Source of the DNA: Symsagittifera roscoffensis | Taxonomy: Eukaryota; Xenacoelomorpha; Acoela; Convolutidae | Direction of reading: 5' to 3' | Assembly: GCF_963678635.1 (NCBI RefSeq) | Contig: NC_087064.1 | Span: forward strand, 56,118,338 to 56,182,337 | Length of the DNA: 64,000 bases | Part shown: piece after piece, positions 23,238 to 33,703 of the stretch | How positions within the stretch are numbered: position 1 is the stretch's first letter | Layout: each line of letters opens with the position of its first letter | Notes under the pieces: generated by a model | Told to the model about the DNA's origin: nothing | What the model saw: only the letters and a program-made list of their open reading frames with translations | Databases searched by the model: none | Position numbers and translations under genes: made by a program

Positions 23238-23426
23238 TTGATACGAACCATTTTTAGTAGAACAGATATTTTTTCACTATTCATAATTTTCATCATATTT
23301 TTATCATCCCTAATACTGACAATGTGCAAATGTGTAAAAAAGGCAATAGTCACATTCGCCTTAGCAACAATCCTTTTAATTCTTTTCATGGAAAAAAACT
23401 ACAATAAACATAAATCTTCCCACTAG
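23238..23426 (+). CDS. Small membrane protein frame with two hydrophobic helices
   Basis: A 62-codon frame in the pol-env interval. It has two hydrophobic segments (IFSLFIIFIIFLSSLILTM and AIVTFALATILLILFM) separated by a Cys/Lys turn (CKCVKKA), and a basic end (EKNYNKHKSSH). It might be an accessory membrane protein or a detached leader of the envelope region. Unlike the frame before it, it has a clear hairpin layout and a basic C-terminus. Confidence 0.35.
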   Translation: MIRTIFSRTDIFSLFIIFIIFLSSLILTMCKCVKKAIVTFALATILLILFMEKNYNKHKSSH

Positions 23427-24565
23427 AAAAAATCAATCGGACACTATCAAAAATTGCTAACCAACAACCACAAAATCAGTCTTCACCGACATCATCCCAA
23501 GAAAACCCAACAATACCTACAACTACCCAAAACCCCCAAACATCCACACGAATTTCTTTCCAAGATAATCCATACACTTTTGGAGAACGACACGCTCGCT
23601 TATCCGAACCATTAGAACCAGTTCAGCGACAGGCACATCTAAGTGAACCAACATATAATTTATACCCCACATTACCACAAGACTTAAACAGAATAAGAAA
23701 CATTAGTCAAAATCAAAATACAGTTGAAATAAATAGACAAATTATACATCCACGAAGAAACAGAAGTTTTCAAACCCCTAGAATTCATTTTGATATACCC
23801 CAATCGCCAACACCAACTACTTCAGAAAATTCAAGTAGTACATTGCCAGAAACTCCCACACTACTTTCACAATCTAGCACCTCAAATATACCTTCAGATT
23901 ACTTAGGTTCAACACCAACATCTGAACAAATACGTGAAAATCCCTTTAACCCCCCAGTCCCACCGCACGACTACCATATTGGACAACACACTCATGTACA
24001 CAAGGTGAACCAAACTTAGTGAATGACCCAATAGATATTTCTACGGATACAACACTATCATCACTACCAGAAACATTATCACTACCGTCAACGCCAACAT
24101 TAAGTCAAATTTCACCGACGCTTTTCCCTTTATATTTTCCAAATAACCTCGACGCTAGATATCGAGAACAATCATCAACAAATATCCCTTTAGGACTAGA
24201 TTGGAATACATTCGTAGCACCCCCACCATTATTTGGACAACATCAGGAAAGTAACCGAGTGCACAGTTGGGCACTCAACAGATTACAATATAGACAAGAT
24301 ATCCACGAAGATATTCGTGAAACACAATATTCAAATACTTCAACAAAATAGTCTCCAGTTAAATTTTGAAATCACGATCAAACTTAACAATATTGTTCAA
24401 CATCCCTACCCAGTAAATCCACCAAATATAACAGCTCAATCGCTACCACCACCATTTATAACAACTGAAGTAATATATAAATACGATAGATATACAAAAA
24501 ACACAATTGGTTACATCACATTTTATAACCCATACTCCGGATTATCATACACATGTATATTCTAA
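23411..24565 (+). pseudogene. Ser/Thr/Pro/Gln-rich region before env
   Basis: About 200 codons are open at 23411-24019 without an early ATG, followed in other frames by 24019-24351 and 24233-24565. The composition is dominated by Ser, Thr, Pro and Gln, with a repeated theme (STLPETPTLLSQ in the first, SSLPETLSLPSTPTLS in the second). Such sequence is expected for an O-glycosylated, mucin-like or disordered domain. Nearness to the glycoprotein-like region suggests its N-terminal part, but a separate protein is possible. Confidence 0.45.
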
Positions 24566-24598
24566 AAATATTCACATTTCAACACATCTTTTTTCTAA

Positions 24599-27085
24599 TA
24601 CTTTCCGAAGAGAACAAAACGAACAAAAAACACTACAAAAAATGCAATAAATCAAGTATCACAATGCGAAACAGAACCACAAGCTATAGAAAATAGAAAT
24701 GTAACAGCAACATTGTATTCAAAAGCCCGAGCAACAACAGTCACAGGATATAAATTTACAGCAACATTTTCCGAAAAGAAAGTACACTGTTCACAAGTTT
24801 CCAACGGAAATAAAAACCGACTTGATCACGAGTCATTTTATCAAAGTAATATAGAACGACTTTTACATCTAAATCCCGATGATTGTAAATACGAATTACT
24901 CAGACTGAATATCACAAGAAATAAAAATACAGACAGAAAAATAGTAAATTTCCAAGTCTTTGCCGATTCTGTACATCAAGCAGAAATTGAACGATATCAA
25001 GGACATACAAAATTAGACGAAAAATACCCATACAACGGCGCACACGGAAGATTAACCTATGACATACACGATAAATACTGGATACCACACATTGGAATAA
25101 ATAACCCCTCAAACTGCAAAGCAGACACAAAAAACAAAGGATATCAAGAAATAATGTTTTTCGATTGGAAAATACAACTCGAAAAAGTACAACTCACACG
25201 AGATCTGTCTGATAACACAATGATCTATCAAGGAATTAGATTACCTTGCAAAAATGATCAATGTTTTTGTGACCCTACAACAAGGACCCAAGCAACAATT
25301 GTTCGGTTTCCCGAAGATACATGCACAACATTCCAAGTAGTTAAAATACACGCTCGAATGATAAAATTTCATGAAAAATATTTTATAGAATCAATTCCAT
25401 ACGAACAAGTAAACCTATCCCGAAAACAAAGTATTGATTTTAAAAATATTCATGATATAGAAAATAAATTAACACGTTTCCAAATCTATCAAGAGACAGA
25501 ATTTGCATGTAAAGACAGAAATCCACTTTATAAGACACAATACTCTGAAATACTTGTCGAATACGAAAAAGATTTCGACATGGACCACTGGAAAAATAAA
25601 ATTTGACCCTTATGCCACAAGTCATCCTATAAATGAAGGAACATCAAACATCCCAGTTAATTTTCAAAAAAGCACAGGTCAACCTGGTGGAAAACTAAAG
25701 CCACATGACAGTAAAAGCACACGTTTACAAGAACTATCACTAATGAATAGCACCTATTTCGGTAATATTCATTACGATATCCACTTAGATATGAAGTTAG
25801 ACTACACAATAATTCGAATTTTTCAAGAAATGTCACTCTCCGAATTAGAGACACTTCATCAACTATGCGAACTGGAAAGAACATAAAACCTACAATCACT
25901 CGCACTAGCAGTACTAAAAATACCTTACGCAGGATACTTATTATCAGGAAACAGATCAAATTTTCTAGATTACGAAGGAAATATTTTATGGTTTTATACT
26001 TGTACCAAAAAAATATCACCACTATATGTTTTTGAAGATAAACGTTGTTATAAAAGAATCCCTATATTCTATAAAAATAAAGTACATTTTGTCGACACAC
26101 TTTCAAGACGAACATATTTTTGAGATACCGCAGTCCCATGTGGATCAGAAAATAGCCACAATGTAGTACAATTAAATCCTGATGAAGATAAATACTATCT
26201 CCTTACACCATACCCTACATTAATGCCATCACTCAAAAAATTTTCACCCGAAAGCATCAAAGCTATTGCTCGTAATCCAAATATTGATTTACAATTAATT
26301 GGAATATATTCTAAATCAGATACCCAACATCACATTAGAACACAACAATTTCAGGAATTATTAACACAAATGGACACAATACAAAGACAATCAATTGACC
26401 AGAATTTAAGAAAACTTGCCGAAACTGCAGGATTCGCAGACATTTATACACAAGATTTTATAGCGGATATTTTAAAGACATTAAAGACTACATATATTTA
26501 AACGGTAAAAAATACCGATTACAAGATATTTCACCTGTAAATATTTTCAGTTTTGTCACCTTAAAGAACGAAATTCTAGCTTTTCTAGGATGGCCCTATT
26601 ACATCTTAGAAAAATTAACTATCTTATACGCCATGTTAAATTTTATAGGATTTCTTTTCTCACTCTTAAAAGGAATCTATAATACATGCGCTATACACAC
26701 ACAAGTAAACAGACAAGCAAGTGTAGCACGTAAACTATTTGCAGGATTTTTTGGAATTTTTTCATCATCAATAAACAAAATACTTCTAGAAGCACAAATA
26801 AAAAAATACAACACAAAAAAATCCACAAGACAAAACACTTACGACGAAGATCACAATAATATAGAAATAACTACTACCGCACCACAGTTGCCACCCCTAC
26901 CACAAAATCATCCATTATCATTAGTTCCCCGAAAGTTCCGAAACCTAGCAATCACAAATAATCCAAATTCCAGACCAAATACAACACAAAGTCCCATCCA
27001 ACATATAATGACACATCATTCACAAAATGATAATAGATACGAACAAATTATAGAACAACCCCACACCACCACTTTTCGGTCTTAA
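24599..27085 (+). pseudogene. Envelope-like glycoprotein region, broken
   Basis: Four main pieces follow one another in shifting frames: 24599-25606, 25503-25886, 26223-26501 and 26495-27085. Further open fragments lie between 25887 and 26222. The first piece has spaced cysteines (LPCKNDQCFCDP, FPEDTC), as in an extracellular domain. Middle pieces have RSNFLDYEGN and DKRCYKRIP. Near the end a hydrophobic membrane segment (TILYAMLNFIGFLFSLL at about 26618-26670) is followed by a basic tail of about 140 residues. Position after integrase, the cysteine-rich ectodomain and the terminal anchor support an envelope. The middle blocks suggest the class III-like glycoproteins that LTR elements acquired from negative-strand viruses (chuvirus group), but this is recognition without alignment. 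In-frame stops and shifts at each piece make it non-functional. Confidence 0.6.
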
Positions 27086-27111
27086 CATAATCATTTTTTT
27101 AGCCCGCCGCA

Positions 27112-28907
27112 ATGAGCCGACAACTTGGATCCCTCCATCGCTCAAATTCCCACCCAGCCAACCTCCAAAACCAAATTCCGATAATTCCACTTTTCGCTTT
27201 CCCACCCGATTTTCCGATTATTAATATATCATCAAGCACGAATTCTGATACTAACTCAGATATTTCAGTTTTATATTCTATCTCACAACTTAATAACTCT
27301 AATGTAGAAACCCCTGACTTCGAACCATCTCCCTCTAATTATACCCAGACCAACTCCTCAGTTTTTTCAAAACCCCTTTTCAACCAATCCCATCTAATCA
27401 TCCACTCCCCTCCATTTCCACTCCTTCTTACGGTTCCCAAGTGACCCCAACCTATTCTCCACTTCATTCCGACAGATCATATATAAAGTCCCCAGATACC
27501 CCCCAAATTTCCCAGGAGCTCGATAATTTTACAATTTTACAACAACAATTAATACACCCCAACACTCTTACAATACATCAACTATCATCCACAATAACAC
27601 CCTCAAATCCACCTACTCCCACACCCTCCTCAGCTTACACTCCATCATTAGCTCAATCATCCACATCCACCAAAACACCTACTAGCACTCACAGAGCTTA
27701 TCGCACTTTTAAACGAAAATTTCCAAATCACCCATTCCCAACCAATCCCGGAACAGCCCGCAAATATATTAATCACCCGCAGCACACCAACACGAAAAAT
27801 TTTCTTGAAATCACCTTACCCTCATTTCCGCAATATACATTACCTAACCCTAACGATACTAATGACACACGCAATTTTGTAGATGAACATGTCTTAATGC
27901 CAACACTTCATTGAACAGCTTATTATAATTTTACTAACCCTCTTTGCCTACCACTAACAAATACTCATGACAGCATAGAAAAAAACAAATACATGTTATA
28001 TAGACTCACTACAACACTAACACCTCGACAAGTTACTTACGTTGGATATAAAAAGTTACTAAAAACATTCACTGCACCCCGAGCTAACAAATTTGCAATA
28101 GAATACTACGACCATAATATCATCCGCCCTAATCAAGACCAATTTTTAGATGAAAACCGCTTCGCAAACCCACAGCTAACAGAAAACTTTTTCATCAAAA
28201 TATCATACGTATTCACACTTAATATTTTTGATAGAAAGCATGACCACATTATTTCAGAATCACTAGCTGATATTCAAGCATACGAGAGCTTCTATGATAA
28301 ATTTCAGTTATTTTACCTAACCTTTCACTTTCTTTCACCACAGGAACGCGATTTGCACTGTTCCCACAAAATTATGTAACCCACTAAACAAACGCACACA
28401 TATACATGCTATCGTTTTATACAAAATCATTTTGATTTGCACACCCCATCAAGACAACCTCACTAACGTTTTCAGTTTCTTAACTCAAAGTACACGTCAC
28501 CATTTTTCCTTAATTTTACATATTGCATCATATATACTAACCTCCACGGAATCCTCCGCAACTATGACCCAGTTACCCAAATGTATATATTCTGTCCCAT
28601 CACGAAGACATTCAATGCCGAAGAATCAAGACCCTTCCTTATCCCGCATGAATTTATCCAGCCTATTGAAATACCCATATTACAATTCATTCACAATACT
28701 AAATATAATCATAAAAAATATAACCTCATTCAAAACACACCTTACGAGTTTGCAGTAGGCACCGAAGAACTAAACACCATTAAAGCACTTCAATTGCTTT
28801 GGCCACTGCTACAAACTAAAAACATCATACTAGCCAAATTACTAACAGCATCAGATATGATACACGACATCTTTCCCCACGGTTTTTTCCCCAGAAGATT
28901 AAGGTAA
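27112..28907 (+). pseudogene. Accessory reading frame downstream of env (unassigned)
   Basis: A 110-codon frame (27112-27444) overlaps by four bases a second frame (27441 onward). The second stays in register to 28907 with only three stops (TGA 27912-27914, TAA 28377-28379, TAA near 28467), about 489 codons. The N-terminal 260 residues are Ser/Thr/Pro/Asn-rich. The rest looks folded (TPRQVTYVGYKKLLKTF, AIEYYDHNIIRPNQDQF, HIISESLADIQAYESF, then EFAVGTEELNTIKALQLLW). I recognise no domain. Such a long region with so few stops behind env points to a real gene of the element. It is a candidate accessory or regulatory protein. Confidence 0.5.
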
Positions 28908-29840
28908 GTATAATTTCAAATACTCTTAACTAAAAAATTTAAATTAGTACTAACCATTTTCTATCAATGTTTGATTTATATTTCTAGTCTTCACACCACG
29001 ATCACCTACAAAACAGAAGAGAAAAAAAAACTTGTTAAATTATTTTAAGACTCATTAATTTCTTGCACTAAATAATGTGGTAAAATTTATACCAAACGTA
29101 GTAATTTTATTTTTAAATTATTTCCCCATGAAGCAGTAAACTTAAATACGATGAAAATTTATAATTTTAAATTTCCCCAAAACGCAGTAAAATTTCAAAT
29201 TCTATGCAATAAATTGATAAAATGAGAAAGCAGTACTAACCTTTTTTCAATATTTTCATTCACTCGCACAAGAATTCTATCCAAACTCGCACAGCTCGCC
29301 CACAAAGAGTTGTTTAAATATTGATTTTAAGTTTCAAGCTTTCACTATCAACAACCCTAACACACGATAACAAGTTTCAAACTTTCCTTTAACCCGGTTG
29401 GAAAGGATTTATACACTAAACCAAACTAACCAACGCAGCTTACTAAACACCACAACCATAAAATAACAGCATGACTAAGAAAAGAAAACCAACGGTACCC
29501 AAACCGGACTAACCCAGTTTAAAACTGGATAATTTATTCTTTTGAAGATTATTATAAAGTCTAAGAAAGAAATAATAAAACACAAAAAAGTCGCAAGACA
29601 AACCCATACCAAAAACAATTTGATTTTTGAAAAAAGGACACAACCAAAGTAACATAAGAAAGACCAACATAAACTCAACATAAAACGTTATCACATAACA
29701 GGACCTCTCAAAGAAACAGCATGAAATCATACTCTCACTCCTGGCCTAACCCACCAGAGAGGACGTCCTGAGCATGCTCTATAGCCGGCCTAACCCACCG
29801 CGCTACATCCACGCTTTGTGACCACACTCCTATTTTTAAT
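28908..29840 (+). other. 3' noncoding region of the element
   Basis: About 930 bp without a coding signal before the polypurine tract. At about 29755-29820 the 13-mer GGCCTAACCCACC occurs twice, 46 bp apart, in a GC-richer patch. Its reverse complement resembles a tRNA-type A box, but no full tRNA or B box is present. Confidence 0.5.
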
Positions 29841-29856
29841 AAGAGGTACTCAAGGG
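29841..29856 (+). promoter_or_regulatory. Polypurine tract
   Basis: AAGAGGTACTCAAGGG is purine-rich (12 of 16) and lies directly before the TGAGTAACTC that starts the 3' LTR. It is the expected primer for plus-strand synthesis. Confidence 0.5.
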
Positions 29857-30891
29857 TGAGTAACTCTTCAAAATAACCAAACTAAAACAAAACGCTTTTG
29901 TGAAAACTACTAACTAAATTCATGATTAAAAAAAACAAATTAACATAATTTGCAGTATATAGATCATACACAACAACAAAGACGAACATCCAAAGACTAG
30001 ATGATCCCATCACACCCGAACACAAGAATGGCTAAACACAACCGATATGCCGTCCACAATCACAACTCAAAGGATTTAGAGTACGACTTGACTTCGCAGA
30101 AAAGGACTTCATTGAACTAGAACAATGACCACCTCGATGTTCAAGTATACGTACAGATCCGAGTTACAAGGCATCCCTTCCACACACGATCTTCACGCCA
30201 TTCCCAGACGAAATTGCACACAAAACAAGTTCTCTACATAAAACAGAAAAACCTGTCATAGCAAACCATTTTGAAATCGGATTGATTTCATTGGGATCAC
30301 AGTCGTTGTCGAATGACGACGTAATAATTTCCTATCCATAATTCCAGCGTCCTGGAACGTTCTTCTCCAAAAGGAACCGGACAAGAAAATGATGTTCGCC
30401 TAATACCAACGTTCATCATCCATCCTTCAAAGTGCAGAGAAGAAAGATAGTTCTAAAAAAGTTCTGTAAGCCCCGGATGGGTGGAACCTGATCTAAACTA
30501 CATTTTATTATTGGATAAATTAGATATTTTACCACTGTAAAATTTTTAATATTAACCAATCATAATCCATCCAACTAACAACCCACTTATTTGTAAGTGC
30601 TGAAATTACTTGTAATTTCAGCACCAGAGAGATTTGAATTTAACTTAGAAATTAGTTGCCTCTCCAAGAGAACTTCAGCAGTTGCAATAAGCCAGTATAC
30701 TCTAGATATATTGAGCCTAGCAGAGACTAGTTAAAAACCCTGAGACTAGTAGATATAAGATTAAGATTAGGATCGGTATTAGACTAAGAAGTTGCACGAA
30801 TCTATCCGGCCGAAAATAAGATAGCGTGACGAGCAGACGATGTACACTATCCGAAATTACTCTATGAGTTAACCACATCGGTTCTAACTCA
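29857..30891 (+). repeat. 3' LTR
   Basis: It begins TGAGTAA and ends CTAACTCA, a short inverted repeat with TG...CA ends, and matches the 5' LTR over its length from about 29873. A perfect 13-bp stem with a 2-base loop (GTGCTGAAATTAC-TT-GTAATTTCAGCAC) lies at 30597-30624. Minus-strand open frames here are not genes. Confidence 0.85.
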
Positions 30892-31074
30892 ATATTGCTT
30901 TTCACAGTATGAAATAGTTCAGTTTTTTTAGACTGCATTGCTTATCGCGAATCGTGACAACTAATTTATCCTTGCTACCCTAGTACGACAACAAATAAGC
31001 GACTGAATAAAAACAAATAAGTTTCCTGCTACAATAATTTGGGTATAATTTGATAAAACTTATAGCTAGCACAC
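30892..31074. other. Host intron 2, 5' end
   Basis: Short intron remainder between the element and the donor (CAAG/GTGTGC) of the exon at 31075. No feature. Confidence 0.6.
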
Positions 31075-31320
31075 CTTGAAGGGTCTGCAACTCTATAGTC
31101 GTGCCTCCCATGTTATTTCTCAAAGAGTAACCCACTACTTCTCCGCTGTAGTCGTACAAAGTGATGACAGTCCTAGCTCGGAAGGAATTCATGAAGAAGT
31201 CCGAGGTCTCCTCTTTCGCTCTGGCTATCATGACTCCGTGACAGTCGAAGACCTTGACGTCGAAGCCCCACGAGAGAGAAGCGTAGTCTATCTTGCCCAC
31301 GTAGCGACCATGATAGAACA
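31075..31320 (-). CDS. Host gene, second recognised exon
   Basis: The minus-strand exon is 246 bp, with acceptor TGTTTTAAG before 31320 and donor CAAG/GTGTGC. Two leading bases complete the codon left by the upstream exon, and one base is left for the exon at 7148. It encodes FYHGRYVGKIDYASLSW, then VKVFDCHGVMIARAKEE and VITLYDYSGEVVGYSL. The alternating pattern of beta-strand-like segments with D.xG turns (VFDCHG, LYDYSG) suits the C2-like beta barrel of Tubby/scramblase/LURP-one proteins. It is GC-richer than the flanks. The following intron is 23.9 kb because of the inserted element. Confidence 0.78.
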
Positions 31321-32005
31321 CTTAAAACAGAAAATGAACTCCAAAATGGGTCGAGGTAAGCAGAAGCGTTTTTTAATGACTAAGTCTTTAGGGCTAAGTT
31401 TTTCGGATATGGGGGAGACTATGTCTAATCTTTAGCAAATATTCGCAAAACTTTACATCATTCAAACATATAAATAATTGATGATCTGAAACATTTGTAA
31501 AAAATTACATAACGGAACAAAACTTTGCTCGTATACAGGGCAAAACCCTGGATGTTCCGACTGCCCCTTAATCCATATCGAATAATTTTTGGGAAAAGAA
31601 AAGATTGAAAAACAATAAATTCTCAACAATATCGAAGATCAATTGTGATAATTTGGGTCGTACGAAAAAAAAAATACGACCGTTTAGCTCTAGCCTCAAT
31701 TCAATATGGAACTATTTTGTTGGTGCAAGGCAAATAACACGACAAGAAATTTCAGCGACATAAATTTATTAGCTTCCAAAATTACTACAAATACTAGCAA
31801 TGCCATCCCAATAATTTTTACAGATAACGAACCACTTGAATACGAAAATTTTAGCCGTTTTTCTGAAATAATGGTTGATGCCTGCTTAATAGTTACAATT
31901 CCCGTATTATATTTCATATTCTTTGCAAAAAGATTTGCATTAACTTGGAAGAGATTTCCTAAATTTACATTCTAAATACTTTAAAGTAATTATAGTAAAA
32001 CTCAC
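31321..32005. other. Host intron 1 with foldback-family fragment
   Basis: Intron of 685 bp with a consensus GTGAGT donor. At about 31505-31575 it holds a remnant of the foldback family: GGAACA, TGCTCGTATACAGGGC, an inner hairpin CAGGG-CAAAA-CCCTG, and GTTCCGACTGCC. Open frames on both strands around 31700-31970 look like chance. Confidence 0.6.
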
Positions 32006-32201
32006 TTTTCATGTCGATGACCTTCATGCACTGGCTCTCCATCTCCAGGCTCTTCTCTCCCTCCATGTCGTAGATGGTGTTTTTGTTGTGCCAGTACTCA
32101 CACGCCTCCTCGTGCATGCGGAAGCCACTCTTCAGCTCAGCCCAATTGAAACACTCCTGATTGAGAAGCGGCGAAAGAAGAGGCTGCAAATCCGCCCGAG
32201 T
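32006..32201 (-). CDS. Host gene, first recognised exon
   Basis: The minus-strand exon is 196 bp, with acceptor TTTTTTGTTGTAAG before 32201 and consensus donor GTGAGT at 32005. It starts in phase 0 and leaves one base, which makes Met with the next exon's TG. It encodes DLQPLLSPLLNQECFNW, then FRMHEEACEYWHNKN and TIYDMEGEKSLEMESQC. The NKNTIYDMEGEKSLEMES part resembles the N-x-Y-x-I-x-D-x-x-G entry strands of scramblase/Tubby-C2-like domains. The initiator Met is not in this exon, so at least one exon lies upstream at higher coordinates. Confidence 0.72.
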
Positions 32202-32565
32202 CTTACAACAAAAAAGAAGCTTAAATCTTGTCCTATTCTGCAAAAGAAAACATATGATACATATAATCTGTAGTTAATATCCTTTCTGTAGCATTGTTTC
32301 AATCTCCACTGCTCTGATAGCTTTCATTTAATTACTTTATTTTAATAGGTTGTTTTTGACCTTGACTTTATTCATAGCGATCTCCTTTGGAGTGATCGAA
32401 ATCAGTGTTATTGCGTTGAGTTAGCAAAATCTCTATCTTATTCATTTTGAGCTTAATTTAGTTTGAAAAACAGAACCGCTCATTTAGGCGCAGTCATCTG
32501 TAAACAATTCTGGTAAGAGGGGAGTTCCCCCGTTCTGGTAACTCACACGATCGATTCTCAAAGTC
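32202..32565. other. Host intron, nothing recognised
   Basis: AT-rich sequence upstream of the first recognised host exon. No repeat, no coding signal. Confidence 0.4.
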
Positions 32566-33703
32566 ATGGGTAGATTGGAGGGATATCTTTCAATTGTCAC
32601 TAATAAACAAAAAACTTCGATTTTGAAATTATTACATCCATTGGAATGGTTGAAACCTGAAATTTTACAAAATGAAAAAGAACTACAGAAAGATTCCACC
32701 ACGGTGAAATTCGAAAGACCAGCCAGGAACCAGGCATTGAAGAGACGCTTTGACGAAAGCAAAAATATTCGAATCAAACTGGAGACGAATATAGTTAATG
32801 GTATCGAAGAAGTAAACGTGATGATGCAATCAAGGTTCTATTTTGCACTAATAATGGAAAACTCATCTTCACGCCAAAGTTTTTTTAAAGGTCAAAATCC
32901 TTCGGTTTAGCTTCGCAAAATTCTGGGAAATCTTAAATCAAGCATTCTGTAGAAAGCCAAATCTAACCTTTGAACACCAAAAACTCTGAAACGGACTCCA
33001 ACCTAAAAAAGAAAACTGGAGCAAATTTGAGACGTCTTGGCAGAAATGGTATAAAAATGAAACATCAAATGGAGAAAACGAAAAGACTCGAGATATATTC
33101 AACAACAAAAAAGAAGAACTATGAACTTCAAAAAGTATTGCTCACACAAAACTTATCACCTCACGAAGACTTAAATATAGCTTTAATCGATGAAAAAGGG
33201 TTGTTCATGATGACCAACAATTTTCAACCTGCACGTTTTGTACATAATCATTCTGTAAAAAACATTTAAATTTTTAACAAACAGGAGCCCACGTTAGCTG
33301 TAGAAGAGAAAATGCGTGTTCAAAATGTGGAGGAAAATTCGCAAAAGGACGCCTCGCAGTATGTCCAGCTCTCTGTAGAGTATGTGATTCTAAAATTCAT
33401 TTAACCAAAAACTGCAAATATAAAAAGAAGAATGTAAACAATTCAGGATCAAGAAATTGTAAATACCGATTTTGTATATCCGTCAGATCAGCCTGATGTA
33501 GCTAACCATGGACATAAAGGTTTCTGCGGTGTAAATAATGCATGGTATGAAGCAAGACAATGTGACAACGACGATTATTCGGTGCTCAATGTACCGACAA
33601 TTTTCGATGATAAAGGAAAAGAGTTGAAGGAATATTTAAATATTGGATTGATAAAGGGAAATTTTGTTCGATTAAACTTTCAAATAGACTCGAAAAGCCC
33701 GGT
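32566..33703 (+). pseudogene. gag-like retroelement fragment with zinc knuckle
   Basis: Pieces in three frames: 32566-32910 (KRRFDESKNIRIKLETN), about 32999-33122 (NWSKFETSWQKWYKNETSN), 33285-33480 with CRVCDSKIHLTKNC (C-X2-C-X4-H-X4-C) after CSKCGGKF, and about 33436-33703 (ANHGHKGFCGVNNAWYEARQ). The knuckle and the W.KFE..WQ.WY stretch point to gag. No protease, RT or integrase follows, so only the gag end survives. Splice-like edges (acceptor AACAAACAG before 33285, donor GTAAGT after about 33702) are odd for a simple fragment and may be chance. Confidence 0.5.

Larger units (their letters stand above)
7612..30891 (+). mobile_element. 23-kb Ty3/gypsy-type retrovirus-like element, degenerate
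   Basis: Two direct repeats of about 1.04 kb (7612-8663 and 29857-30891) bound an internal region with a primer-binding site, gag zinc knuckle, aspartic protease, reverse transcriptase with YLDD, RNase H, integrase with its C-terminal GPY module, and an envelope-like region. Two ORFs before gag/capsid and one after env are not standard gag, pol or env. The pol block is present twice as a 3.9-kb tandem duplication, so the element without it would be about 19.4 kb. Most frames carry stops and shifts, so this copy is dead. It lies antisense to the host gene, in its second intron. A possible 6-bp target duplication with one mismatch (AAATTG at 7619-7624, ATATTG at 30892-30897) is only tentative. 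Confidence 0.85.

Noticed and set aside
29755-29820. tRNA gene on the minus strand
   Set aside because: An A-box-like motif is present, but no cloverleaf or B box can be formed.
31696-31975. Overlapping plus- and minus-strand frames in host intron 1
   Set aside because: They are AT-rich, open on both strands, without motifs, and lie inside an intron defined by consensus splice sites.
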